Shown here: piece by piece, positions 11,801 through 23,937 of the stretch | Numbering within the stretch: the first letter of the stretch is position 1 | Layout: every line of letters begins with the position of its first letter | Assembly: GCA_905250125.1 (NCBI GenBank) | Contig: CAJNOL010000809.1 | Span: 38,452 to 102,451 of the forward strand | Direction: 5' to 3' | DNA length: 64,000 nucleotides | Origin: Rotaria sordida | Lineage: Eukaryota > Rotifera > Eurotatoria > Philodinida > Philodinidae | The notes under the pieces: generated by a model | The model's database searches: none | Told to the model about the DNA's origin: nothing | Seen by the model: the letters and a program-made list of their open reading frames with translations, nothing else | Made by a program: the position numbers and the translations under genes

Positions 11801-13493
11801 TCACTGGTATTTGTTCGAATTCAAAGTATGCTATTAAGTCAGATCGATGCACACAAATCGATAAGCAAACTACAAAGTAAGTATATTGATCCGACATTGT
11901 TTTACATTTTATGTGAAATAATAATCATATAGCATTGCACAAGCAGAACAGTAAATAATATGAATATATTTGTGTATTTCTATACATCGTATGTAATCGA
12001 TATCATACTATATTAATGTGTATAATAAGTAGAACTAAAGCAATGTTCTATTTAAAGTTTCTGCTTCGAAGAGGTCATGTCGAATTCTGAAGAAGCAAAT
12101 AGATTTTTTGATAGCAGTGATCGTATAATTCTTGGCGTAATAATTACGAACTTGAACCCTGAGAGACTGCTGCTCATTTGGCTTCGTGCCTAATAAAACA
12201 CTGAACTAAAGGATTGTGAACCAATATTGAAAGCAAATCAATCTATCAACATACTTTTGAATTTATTGAAACATATATTTTAAATTGGTATGTTTCACGT
12301 TCAAATCATCATTTCATTTTTTTGGGTGTATGATGAAAATAAGGCTGCTAATAAAACCGCAATGAACTCATAAATTTTATTTGATATATTCTGTAGATTC
12401 AGGTTAATAATTCTGACACCTGCCGGAAAGATGCTGTTTCCAGCTGAAAAACTCGCGAAGATGGTAAGAACTTTGAAGCAGAAATTCGGTAGTCAAATTT
12501 TTCCAGTTCTTGTGTGAATTAACCATCATCGAGTAGAGCTGACTCGCTGATTTTCCGTCTGTACTTCATTCATCCGAAGATTTCTCTAAATTTCATCAAA
12601 TCCTAGTAGAACATTTATTTATTTTTAATCTAAATGTTAAAATTATTTTCTAATTCATCTATGACATAAACTTGTGAGCATTCAATACTTAAAAGTCTAA
12701 ACATATACTATAAAAGCCATACGTGCGATTTCTTCTCATACATTTATTCTGAAACATAATCCATGTTAATGTTTTTTCATACGCATCGATAAAAATCATA
12801 CTTATACCGCTTGGATAGCCATAATAAGAATAACATCGAGTTTACATAGTAAACCGTATTGAGGTTACCTTGATTGTATCAAAAATCTATGAATTACAAA
12901 CTGATACAGAAATTATTCTTAGGCGTCTTATAAAACATAAGATTCATTTTTACACACAAATGGATAGAATTTTGACGCAATTTTGTTTCTATATATAGCC
13001 ATTTCATTCAATGGCCACTTCCACCTGTCTCCGAGTTTACATTAAATACGCATGACGCAGAATTGACACGTAATCAACTTGATGAGTTAAAAAAAAAGCT
13101 AAAACCTATACAACAAATAATTAAATTTCTTCAACCAAAAAAAAAATATTCATTAATACAATACATACCTGATTTTGAATCATATAATGATGATGTTAAT
13201 ATTATTGATTATGATACAGAATTATTACCATTTATTGAAACTGATGATACTGATATTCATGGATCACTTAGTGAACAACTTTACAATGAAATTGATGGAC
13301 AAACTACACGTATATACTTTATCTTTGATTTCATTTTCAATGAAATATTTTTTTTTTTTTGTTTTGTTTTTATTCAGGTCGATCAATTGTTACTACTAGT
13401 AAATATGTTGAAAAGAAAAAGATTAACAATGGTAAATTAATAACATACAGTTTGCCATTATATCTAATAATTGTCATCATTCATCGAATTTGA
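8868..13493 (+). CDS. glypican (GPI-anchored cell-surface proteoglycan core protein)
   Basis: Six exons: 8868-9048, 9514-9678, 10810-11468, 11539-11876, 12999-13309 and 13378-13493. All junctions are GT-AG with matching phases, giving 589 residues, normal for a glypican. Residues 1-23 form a signal peptide. Exon 2 holds the family signature C-G-x6-A-C-C-T-H-E. Exon 3 holds the cysteine block (Q-C...L-C-P-I-C...L-C-K-N-D-C...K-T-C-L) that matches the glypican core. The spliced protein has exactly 14 cysteines, the family hallmark. The last exon ends in a hydrophobic stretch (L-P-L-Y-L-I-I-V-I-I) after N-N-G-K, as expected for GPI attachment. Glypicans modulate Wnt, Hedgehog and BMP signals at the cell surface. 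Oddly, no Ser-Gly dipeptide for heparan-sulphate attachment is present; the acidic stalk has Gly-Ser instead. A poly(A) signal lies at 13,772. Exon 1 could in principle be preceded by a 5' UTR exon. Confidence 0.85.
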
Positions 13494-15091
13494 CTTATTA
13501 GTCAACGAACAAGATGTAAAATGATAAACTTGTGAAATTTTATTTTTCATTTTTGTATAGTGATATATTGACATTATCCATCCAATACTCCGTGTTTATT
13601 ATTGTCTTATTTTTGTTTCTTGTTTTGAAAGTATCCGGTGTTCTGTCCTTTTTTGTATAGTAGTCTAGATATTTTTTAATATACATTATTTGTGACTTAG
13701 TTTTATCATGAAATCATAATAATTCTCAATTTTTATTCGTATAAAATTTATCTCATGATATCATTTATTCCAATAAAAATCTTTATAAATATTAATAATA
13801 ATAGAAGATTAATAATTTTTATCCTTGAAAATTTCCAGTATTTTCCTATGATATTATTAAATTGTGAACATTTTTCTTATATCGATCTAAATTAAATGCA
13901 TCAAAATTTTTCCGGCATTTACCGGATGTTCATATTACTTATTCAGAATGCATTATAACTGTAACGTTTTTCCTGTTTTATAGCATAAGAAAAAAAAAAG
14001 TGATGAATTTTCGATATTTTAGATTACTACTTTGGGAACATCGGATGTATAATATGGTTTAAAATAAAATACATCATATTAATTGACAGGACGAAGATTT
14101 TGAGAGAAAGAAAAAAAAGAAAAGAAATACCGGAGACGTGTTATGTAGTATTTATAGCTCATCAACATCAAGTTATATAAACATAGTTTTCATTGGATCT
14201 CAGCTAGGCTATATGCATGTCATTAAACAATAGAAGTTTTCATGAAAATTAAGATTAAGATAAATGGATATTTCATATGATCATACTTGATGATTTAAGA
14301 AATGTACTGATCAAATAAAAAATCATTTCTTTCATTTGTCATATGCCCAATGACACATAGAATATTTTGTTTTGTTTTTCTTTTTTGTAAGTTTTCTATA
14401 GAAAAAAAAAAAAAACGATTTATTAGTATCGACACCACTTTTGACAAGATTCAATTAACTACTGAAGATTAATAAATCTCTAATTAGTCAAACAGTCAGA
14501 AAAAAAAAACGTCTATTAGATTGGTTAACAACACAACACTTTATCATATAGAGTATATTTATTGTATCCCCTTAGGATACAATATTTCGGGTCGATACGA
14601 CTGACATTGATTCTTGTAGTCGCGTATAATTATCTTTTGTTCAAAGCGTTTTCTCAAAGAATATATTGTAAAAAAGTATTTTCTATATATTATAAAATAA
14701 AGCTGATCATGTAGAAAAAAAAAAAAAAGTGACAATAATGAGTTTTAACTCAAATTAATTGCTCTAGAGCTTAGAAGATAATATACAGTTAATTAATGTG
14801 GAAACGCAATATGCAAAAACATTATAATCGCAAGTTGTTATTTATTTATATTTATTCGGATGTAGGTCATGTCGACCTTTTATACCGGCTAATAGCTTGT
14901 CACAGCTGCGAACAAAAAAAGAATCATTATTTTTTTTTTAGACATAAACTCAACACATTAAGAATAAATACACAAAAGATTTGTTTTTTAAGAAAAGAAT
15001 TGAATAGACATATATGTAAATGGAATATGATTCATTCGAGATTTTTTTGTTGTTGTTTTTTGTTTTCGTCAATCTTTGAAATATTTGAACA
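13494..15091. other. 3' region of the glypican gene and non-coding DNA
   Basis: Contains the glypican 3' UTR (AATAAA at 13,772-13,777), several A/T runs and a small palindrome near 14,556-14,582 (TTGTATCC...GGATACAA). A plus-strand frame at 14,796-15,134 overlaps the 3' end of the minus-strand gene that follows and has low-complexity composition. Nothing else is supported. Confidence 0.45.
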
Positions 15092-15418
15092 TTATGGTGA
15101 TTTTATTCGTAATCGTTTAACAGTATCAACATGATGTGATTTACGTTTTGTTGATGATGATTTCTTTAAAGTAATCATTGTTTGTTCATATGGTAAAAAA
15201 TTTTCTCGATTATCATTCTGAATGTATGTAGGTAGATATGTATTTGTTGTTGAAGATATTTTAATAAATGAATGAAGTAAATCACATAAATGTTTACGTG
15301 ATTGTAAAAATGTCGAACGAATTAATGAAGTATGATGTAGAGATTCATAATAACGTGGTGATTGTAATTTTTCTAGAGATATTTGCATAATACGTATACA
15401 ATAATATAAATCATCCAT
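15092..15418 (-). CDS. small basic nuclear-type protein, weakly IER/SERTA-like
   Basis: A single-exon minus-strand ORF of 108 residues with codon use like the other genes. The start has a good context (CAAATGG) and lies just after a 3'-splice-like TCAG, so a 5' UTR exon or trans-splice site is possible. The N-terminal 45 residues (C-I-R-I-M-Q-I-S-L-E-K-L ... L-H-H-T-S-L ... R-K-H-L-C-D-L-L) resemble by eye the N-terminal homology region of immediate-early-response (IER2/IER5) proteins, and less so a SERTA domain. The C terminus is basic (K-K-S-S-S-T-K-R-K, then V-K-R-L-R-I-K-S-P), as for a nuclear localisation signal. IER-type genes are intronless transcriptional co-regulators. The family assignment is tentative and needs a profile search; the ORF itself is more secure. 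Confidence 0.45.
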   Translation of the reverse strand: MDDLYYCIRIMQISLEKLQSPRYYESLHHTSLIRSTFLQSRKHLCDLLHSFIKISSTTNTYLPTYIQNDNRENFLPYEQTMITLKKSSSTKRKSHHVDTVKRLRIKSP

Positions 15419-18400
15419 TTGATTTTTTTTTCTGATCTAAGAAAAAAAAGAAAGAAGAAAATATTTTCTTTATTCATGTCAAAATACTACGTATAATATT
15501 CTTTTCTTTTTATAGATATGAATATATAAAAAAAAAAAGAGTCGTGTACTTTGCCACACATATAACACAGAAAAAAAAAGCATCGTCTATTGATAGTAAT
15601 ACTAGATATACGTCATTATTCTTCTTTTCATTCGGTCTTTCCGAAAAAGATTTTGTAATAGAAATAGGAAGCAAAAAGAAGTCTTTCCCCTTTTCTCTCT
15701 TCTCGTTTTTTTTTTTCTTTCTTTTCTACATCGATAAATTCTGAATCGGGTTATATCAATAATTATAGAAGAAAAACAAATTTTTTTCGTTTGAAAAAAA
15801 AAACCAAACAAGAATTCAGTCAATATTAAATATACTTGACATGTTTTGAAAATTAATAATATACGAGAATAAAATATTTTCTTCATTGTGATTAAAATCA
15901 AAATGGAAGTTTTTCTTTCTGCACATGACAAACAACAAAAAAGAAAAGAAGTAAATTGATTACATTCATCGCAATTATTTAGACGTTGTCTTGTTTAGTA
16001 TGCCATAGTAAACAAAAAACTTACTTTCTCGCATTCTATTTTGTTGTAAATAATATCTAAAATTAAATACATCTTCCGGCTATGTATCGTTGATATCCTG
16101 TTTTGAAGTTTGAATCATTGTCAACTATATTTAGATTAAATGATTATTTGAAAAACTCAATGTTTTCATTTGTCTTATGAAAATATTTGTAATAAACACA
16201 AATATAAATAAAATCTATCAAAATGAATACTTGCAATGTTTTCTCTTCTTTATTATTATACTTGTGAATAAATATATGTTCTCTGTTCATCTCGATTTCT
16301 GATTCAAATGAATTATTAGACATTGACAATAATAACAAAAAGAGCGAGAAAAAGACAGAAGATAAATTTATATTATAGTTAGCATATGTATGCGTGCATG
16401 CAGCTCATTGATTATGCACCTACCGTCTTTGTCTACACAATCAACTACTTTTCATCTCTTTTTCTACTTGCATTATGGTTTTTGTGTGCTTCCTGAAAAA
16501 TTGTAACATGCAAACTCAAAAAAAAAAAAAAAAAAAAGAAAAAGAAAAAAGAATAAGTCTTTTATTTCTCACCAACGATAAAACTGATATTCTAATGAGT
16601 TCACAAAAGACACAAATAGTTTGCTTTTCATTAATAATGAATAATAAACCAAAAAAAGAAAAAGAAAAAGAAAAAAGTAACTATTTATTCATCTGTAAAA
16701 CGTCAGAGTACTTTATCTGATAAAGCTCAATATCGATAATGATGAAGCATGAGACAAATATGAAAAAAAAAATAGAATCAATGAATACTTCAATTTATTT
16801 GGTAAATGTCATCATTCAATATTGTCACTCCACGGGGAGAAAGAAAAAGAAGAAAAAGACATCAAAACAATGTCTATGCTCATTGCATTTGGATTATTAA
16901 GAGTATGCGTATGTTCGTTGTTTGACAATATTAGTAAGTTTATACGACAGATTATATGAATCAATCAATATAGATGCATATCGAATATGTACATACGAAT
17001 ATATTAAACAATATTTTAAATGTTTTTATTTGATAGATTATCATGCTGTCAATTATAATTTTATATTAAATGTATGATAATGAAAAGATGATTTGTTTTT
17101 GTTTTTTTTTTGAAAATATCTTTTATAAATTAGGAAATTTTCCTGATTAATTGACAATATAAGTAACTTGTCGAATACATAAGTTTTACTAATAAAACGA
17201 TTATTTTACATTAATATGAATATTTCACTAAGCACCTAAATATATAGAAAGTAATTGGAATATTTAATATAATAAAACAGCAATAGAACGAAAAATCAAA
17301 TCTTTTTTTTATTTTTAATATGATCGGTTTCAATCAACATACTCATAAATGCAAAAATATAGTGATCCAAGTAAATTAACAAAAATATCTAATCATATAT
17401 AAACTTGTTATGTTATTTGATTGTGTACAATATTGTTATGTTTGTCAACATAGTTCTAATGATTAATTAATAAAAAGAAATATGATTGTTGTATATTTCA
17501 TTTTCTTTTAGAAACTTAAAAGAAATTTTACTTACTGTAAATTCTTACTATTAAATATTTTATTAACATAAAATGTTCAACTCTTTGAACTTTAACATTA
17601 AACATCGCACTTGATGGTTGAAATTTATGGAGAATTTCAAACAAAATAGGAAATATCCACTATTCATTTGGCTTTGATTGTTTACAAGGTTGATTTTTCT
17701 GCATAAGTTTTTTTTGAAGCACTAGACATATGTAAAAATGTTCATTCTTTTAGCTGACTATTAATTAAAAAGTAATTAGCGAATATTTCTCTAACCATAT
17801 GAGAATGATGAAATTTTCAGCAAGATCAGATTGCAAAAAAACCGGATATCTAGAAATTCTAAACAAAATATTTATCTTATCATTCTCTAGGAAATTCTGA
17901 AGAAGGATGTATACCATTTTGAACTTTTCATTCGATTATAAGAGCATTTTTTGTTTTAGAAAAATCTAAGTATGCTCAGAAAACACTTTGGATAGAGTTA
18001 TTTTAACCTTAGAAATTGTCAATAGATTGTAGTATATAAAAATTAGTTCTAGGGTAGTTCTATTTTTGCAACGAATGATTTTGCCCTAAAGTATACTTTT
18101 ATTTGCGGATAGATAGCTTTGATAAAAATAACTTATTGTTCATTTTTCATAAACATCTAATCTACAATGAAAATATTTCTATCAAATTAATTTTAATTAC
18201 ATATTTCTAGATTATTTGTAAGCATTTCAAATCATGTCTTCTATATTGAATATTCAAAATGACAAAAATTCAATTTGTTTTATATTAAAATAAATCTTAT
18301 TGTAAAGTAAATGTTCATTCTCATGTTGTGTTATTCATACTATATATTTTCACTTCATTATACTCAAGAAAAGACAGATATCTATATCAACGGCTATCAC

Positions 18401-19685
18401 AGAACGGAACATTTATGATTCTATTAAAACTTTGAAGTCTTCTTTATCATGGTGAAAACAAAAATTAGCTCTATAGAGTGGAAATATTCGAATCTTCTTA
18501 TCGTAGAGCTACTTATGAACTACCGTGCATTATATAAATAATAAATAGTAGTTCAAGAGATTTAGTTGCATCATTACGAATTAAGATAAACCTTAAAGTC
18601 TCACTAAATCTATAATTGATACCGTCACTGTTCGCTTTTTTTTAATGCAAACTGAATGAAACGCGCATAGGATATCATTGTCAAGCTGGAAAAGATACTG
18701 TCTTATGATGCCTAGTGTGAGCATTGAGATGGTTTAAACTATTCAAGATTGTCTGAAAAAGTAAAATTCTTGATTCAAGTATAAAAATGAAATTTCTAGA
18801 AAAATCATATCTTGTCGAATCGCATTATCTTATTGAATATTTCAAATTCAATTGATTGAACGTATTTTTTCCAAGACTAAATCGAGTAGATCTCAAAATT
18901 TTGTGCTCATTATACAAAAGGCTACCATCAATTCCAGAAGCAAGAGTACAATTAAAAAAACACATTTCAGATCAGAATATGAAATCTTTCAAAATCGCTT
19001 TTTGATGGTTTGATTTCAACTTTAAAGAACACGATCTAAAAGAAGTGTTAAAGTATAGAGAGTAGAAATTTGCATTCTCGCACAGACCATAATAGACGTT
19101 ATTAATTTTATTGCATTTCTGAAGAAATATACTATGATTAATAAGAGCAATTATATGATATTTCACATTTTAACTTCCAGTAACAACTTTTTTTTCTGTA
19201 AAATTTCTCAGATTGTTATTATTAAATACCCAATTAACATTAAATGAATATTATGTTCTAAAATAAAATATTTATGATTTTAAATTATAAAATAAGTATT
19301 TATAATAATCTTTTCTAAAGAAGCCAAAAAAAAAAGAATTATATTTTATATAATCTATTTATAAAACTAAACAGATATATAATAAATAAAATCTCAATAT
19401 TAACATTTTTGTTGTATTTTATATTTTTTATCAACTAGTGTCAGAATAAATATTAGATTTATTACATTTGAAATTTACATTTGTATTTAACTTTTTTTTT
19501 AATAAATCAAAAATAGAAATAAAATCATATATATCATTAAAATATTAGAAATCATAATAAAAGAATTAAGCATTGTTGGAAAAAAAAATCAAATTGGTAA
19601 TATCCAAAATTGACGCAAAAACGATGCGTTTATAGTTTGTTCTTCGTTCTTCCTCTTCATGATTTTACAATCGCAAACATATGAA
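15419..19685. other. A+T-rich non-coding region
   Basis: No supported gene. There are poly-A and GAAAA-type tracts at 16,515-16,550 and 16,650-16,675, and a dispersed repeat segment near 18,970-19,200 that resembles bases 300-410. Open frames here are short and low-complexity. Confidence 0.45.
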
Positions 19686-19693
19686 TGACGTCA
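19686..19693 (+). promoter_or_regulatory. CRE/ATF-type site upstream of peptide gene B
   Basis: A perfect TGACGTCA, followed by GCA, lies 74 bases 5' of the TATA box. From this octamer to the TATA box the sequence aligns without gaps with the promoter of peptide gene A, sharing AATCTTA and TTCCAACT at the same distances. Confidence 0.6.
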
Positions 19694-19759
19694 GCAAATA
19701 TAATAATAAACAATCCAATCTTACCTTAAATATTCCAACTAATCATGAAACTTTTTACA

Positions 19760-19767
19760 TATAAAAG
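19760..19767 (+). promoter_or_regulatory. TATA box of peptide gene B
   Basis: TATAAAAG followed by CAGGG, 61 bases upstream of the ATG at 19,821. This leaves room for a start site near 19,790 and a short leader. Confidence 0.7.
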
Positions 19768-19820
19768 CAGGGATTCAAAAAAGCCAAATCGTTTTTCATT
19801 ATAAAATACCGAATAACGAC

Positions 19821-19976
19821 ATGTTCAATCCACCGGTTGATGATAGTAAGATGAACTTTGTATTTATTTAACTTACTAATTGTTATTATTTAGTGAACGC
19901 AGCTGCAATGCTCGTCGAAGGTGATTGGAAGGGTAATAACACAACAGATCCTCCTTGCACAAGCAGTGGTAGTTAA
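19821..19976 (+). CDS. short peptide gene B (35 aa), novel family member
   Basis: Two exons: 19,821-19,845 (25 nt) and 19,894-19,976, with a 48-bp GT-AG intron in phase 1. The product has 35 residues. It starts M-F-N-P-P and has D-D at 7-8, three alanines at 11-13, M at 14, G at 18, N-N-T-T at 23-26 and one cysteine near the end, and closes S-S-G-S. It is acidic and hydrophilic with no signal peptide. The first exon is the same length and phase as that of gene C at 25,171. The promoter (TGACGTCA, then TATAAAAG) matches gene A at 2.9 kb. The AATAAA signal at 20,068 sits in the loop of a perfect hairpin. The function is unknown and no known family was recognised. Without splicing the frame stops after 16 codons, so the call depends on the intron being real. 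Confidence 0.65.
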
Positions 19977-20059
19977 ATGCAAAGTTCTGATTCATCTAAA
20001 ACTAGTTAATTCAACTTAATCACTATTGATATTAACATGTACATTACCAGATGTGTTCT

Positions 20060-20081
20060 ACATCTCAAATAAATGAGATGT
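20060..20081 (+). terminator. poly(A) signal in a hairpin loop, gene B
   Basis: An 8-bp perfect stem (ACATCTCA / TGAGATGT) encloses exactly AATAAA. It lies 84 bases past the stop codon of peptide gene B. Confidence 0.5.
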
Positions 20082-23000
20082 CTAAATGAATATTTATTTT
20101 TTGTTTTATTTATTTTTTGTTTATTTATTATAATCAAAAAAAAAAGTGTTTTTGTATATATATATATATGTGAAAAGAACATCGACAATAAATCTCAAAA
20201 TATTTATGATAATCAAGAAAAGAAAAAAAAATATCCTTAATTATTATTAAATAATAGAATAATGAAATAAAAAGAAACATATATAACGTACAGTTTATAC
20301 CTGATATCGTCTTAAAATATGCAGTACGCGAAAGTTGATCAATAAATCAATACGTATGTTTTATAAAATACCTACTAAGCAGGTATTAATATATTTGTCT
20401 TTTTCTTTTTTTTTTAAATGTAAGTTACAGATAAGAAAAAAAAACGTAAGAGAGATTTGATATATTGTATAGGTAAATGAAGAAGAAAATGTTATCTTGT
20501 AAATCGAATTGTTAACATATTTTAATGGGTTTGAATAGTTTATGAAATCAATATAAAACTGAATGAATTTCTTCAATTATTATTTCAAAATATGAAGGAT
20601 ATGAATTATTTTTTTACTTATAATTTTTGTTTATGACAATTGACGCAATATTTTTTCCAGTTTATGTATGATTCAAGTAAGAAAATGATGAAATTTTGAC
20701 GATTATTTTTCTATTCTTCAATAAAGACTATTTGCTTTATTGCGCATTCATAGAGCCGCATTTCGGTTCTCATCAAACTTTATCCGATTGAATTGAAAAT
20801 TGTTTTAAAGATACCTAAGAGTATATCTCAGAGTTAATTTCTAAAAAATCTCACTTTCATTTTTTTATACGTAAATATTCGATGCATTCTGAAGAATATT
20901 TCCAAGTATCAGTGATAGAAATTTCAGTCTGATTGGTTTTAACGCCTTCGAGAAAGACTCAAAAAAGATTATATAGCAATGAGCTGACCTCCCGCTGAAG
21001 GTCCGTGAAAAAAAGAGGAAAAGTAGGAGACTCTTATTTCAATTCTCAAAATCATAAAAAACCCTTAAAGTAAAGGGAAAAACTCCAATATCACAAAACT
21101 AATCTCAATTTGGTAGTAGCTTTAAATATAACGGGTGTTGCCAGTCTGTAAACAAAGATATGTGCCTGTTAGCTAAAATGAGTTCTACGCTATATGATTG
21201 CTCAAAGATCACCTAGAGAAAAAAAATTCAGCTTAAGCAAATCTTTCTTTATCGAGATTCAGTTTCTTAAAATTACGTCGGCATAAATTGTAAAACTTTC
21301 TGTAATAGTAAGTCTTCTAGTTTCGGATATCTAATTAACTTAGGAGAAAGAGTTTAGTATGGTTTTTCTAATATTCTTGTAGCTCATGAAAAACTCGATC
21401 TAGCTTTCATTGCTTGTGAAAATTAGTTTTTCATGCCAATAATAAATGATAACAATCAAGTTTTTCAATGGTTTGCATGTCACAAAAATTTACGTGTAAA
21501 AAGGAGTTCAAAATGTTACATCTAAGACAAGATATTAAACTTTTTTTTTCGAAGAAATCAATAGCAAAATTGCAGAAATTTACAATACATTTTTTTAGCA
21601 GTTTTAGAAAAATCGAACTGTTTTGTCTACTAATGTATGAATAGAAGTTTTACGAAACATGTCCTTTCAGAGAAAAAAGAGTTAGCTTCCTCTCATTCTT
21701 CTGTTCACATGCAACAGTCTAACATTTTTTTTCCAGGAACTTTTGCAATACCTGTTATGTTACGCTATATTGATGTCAAACAATCTATCAAAGTTATTAT
21801 TATCTCTATTATTCGCATTGGATGTTGTAAAAGTCGATTAAAGTTTCAATCGATTACTTTTCATTATCTATCTTGTTGCAGCTTAGTTCCATTGTAGTTG
21901 CATATAGTATTTTTATAGGTGTAGCGTTTTCTCGATGTGAAAAAGAAAAAAAAACATCCGTGTTCACTATCATACATGAACCTACTATTGCTAAAAAAAT
22001 TTATCTATGCTAAGTTTTTCTCTGTACTCTTTACTTTTTGATTAAAAAGAGGTGGAGTGAGTGGTCAGAGCGATGAGTGAACACATTTGTTTTAGATGTT
22101 TCTGATTGTTTTGTTTTTTTTGAAGTATAATTATCGAGAAATTTAATTATATGATAATAATCATTCACATCTTTACGGAATGTTTGACATGCTCAAAAGA
22201 AAAACGAAGAGTAAGACTTTCATGAGGTCTTTTTTTTTAAATTCATAAATATAATATCATTCTTTTGTTGATTGAAGATTCAATAAGAAATTAAAGGAGG
22301 AAAAAACCATGAATCTTTATTTCTTGTTTGTTTTGTATTCGATAATATAATGTTACATTGCTTTTATCAAATATAAATTGGATTAGTTTACATAGCCGTA
22401 ATGGGAGATTTTGAAAAGAAAGAATTGCTTAAATAAAAGTTAAATGATAACACTACTTAATAAGGATTATCTTACGAGATAATCTATCCGACTGGTAATT
22501 TCCGTTTGAAATTACATTTTTGCTCATAGTGTAGATAAAAATCTTAAAAGAATTCGTGCCATTAAGTCTTTCTTCTCGAATTATAGTCATTTTACTGAAA
22601 TTCTCTCTCAACAATAGTTCTCATTGTGACGGTTTCTGATGGAAGAAGAGTTAGTGCTGATGGAACTACGCTTTATTATATTTCTTCTTCTCAAGAATTA
22701 CATCGTTTCCAAACAAAGTATACACTTATATACTCGCCTATCAGACAGAAGGAAGGAAGAAAAGGATAAAGTGTAGCATGACGTACGAAGTAATAACAGA
22801 AAGATAAGGACAATACATAAGATGAAAAGAAATAATAAGAGCAGGTCAAACATCATGCATAATACGCACTTAATCGGGAGCGTTACACTCATGGCTCCTG
22901 TAGTGTTCTGAAAGTTTCAGCTTAAATGGATGACTTTTTGTTAGGATCTCGTATGTCTAAAAACCTGGATTACTTTTTTGGAATTCTTGTGTGAAAGTAA

Positions 23001-23244
23001 GATTTTTTGCAAATGTATTATCTCAAAAGGGAAGCATCTATTTGAGCTGAACCTTTCAGAATATCATAGTGCAATTCCTGCATGATCAAAGTATGAAATA
23101 CAATGTATCTGCTGTTGCTGATTGCTAGAAGATTGTTTTATTCTATCTATTTTGGTACACATTTCTTTACTGTCCTTTTCCAAAAATGCAGTAAGAAAGT
23201 AGTTTATGAGACATTATCTTTGATTGTATGAGTTCTACCTGGAA
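20082..23244. other. non-coding region
   Basis: A+T-rich DNA with a (TA)n tract at about 20,155. A frame of about 56 codons near 22,594-22,768 and an 86-codon frame at 21,637 show no recognisable domain and no gene context. No structure beyond short repeats is seen. Confidence 0.4.
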
Positions 23245-23937
23245 GAACCTTTAAAAAGAAAGTGGTGCTTTTCCCATAGGCTATACCCTCCCCCCCTCCC
23301 GTAAGATTTCTTTTCGTTTCAATATTTTTTGGTTATGGGTAGTATGAAGATGTACAATCATTCAACGAGACCTTGGACATTTTTAGTCTTAGCAAAAAAA
23401 AACAATATTTTAGAGAACGGTCATTAATATAGGAAAGTACTAGAAAATAGGTAGTATTTAGAGGTTTCTGTAGTCAAAAGTTAGTTTTTATGTAAAATGC
23501 GTATGATATTCAGAATCAGCATAAAAAATTACACTAGACAGTCTATTTTGCATTGTAAAATATTTTCCATGAAAATTTGACCCGTAGGAGACCAGGAGAG
23601 AAAATCTCATGGATAAAAGGTTGAGGGGGAGTAGGGGTCAGATTTCCATGAAAAATATTTTACAATGGAAAATAGACTGTCTAGTGTAATTTTTTATGCT
23701 GATTCTGAATATCATACTCTTTTTACATAAAAACCAACTTTCGACTACAGAAACCTCCAAATACTACCTATTTTCCAGTACTTTCCTATATAAATGACCG
23801 TTCTGTAAAATACTGATTTTTTTTGCTAAGACTAAAAATGTCCAAGATCTGGTTGGATGATTTTACATCTTCGTACTGCCCACAACCAAAAAATATTTGT
23901 GCGGAAAAAAAAACTTGTGGGAAGATATAAGCGCCAT

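Noticed and set aside
12058-12486. Short inverted match TTTCTGCTTC / GAAGCAGAAA in the glypican intron
   Set aside because: The match does not extend beyond about 14 bases and no target duplication is present.
12709-12716. TATAAAAG box in the fourth glypican intron, 54 bases before an ATG
   Set aside because: Looked like a fourth peptide-family promoter, but there is no TGACGTCA upstream and the frame stops after nine codons.
14796-15134. Plus-strand 112-codon ORF
   Set aside because: Overlaps the 3' end of the better-supported minus-strand ORF and has low-complexity Phe/Cys/Lys composition.
22594-22768. Plus-strand open frame of about 56 codons
   Set aside because: No start context, no splice site, no recognisable family; likely chance.
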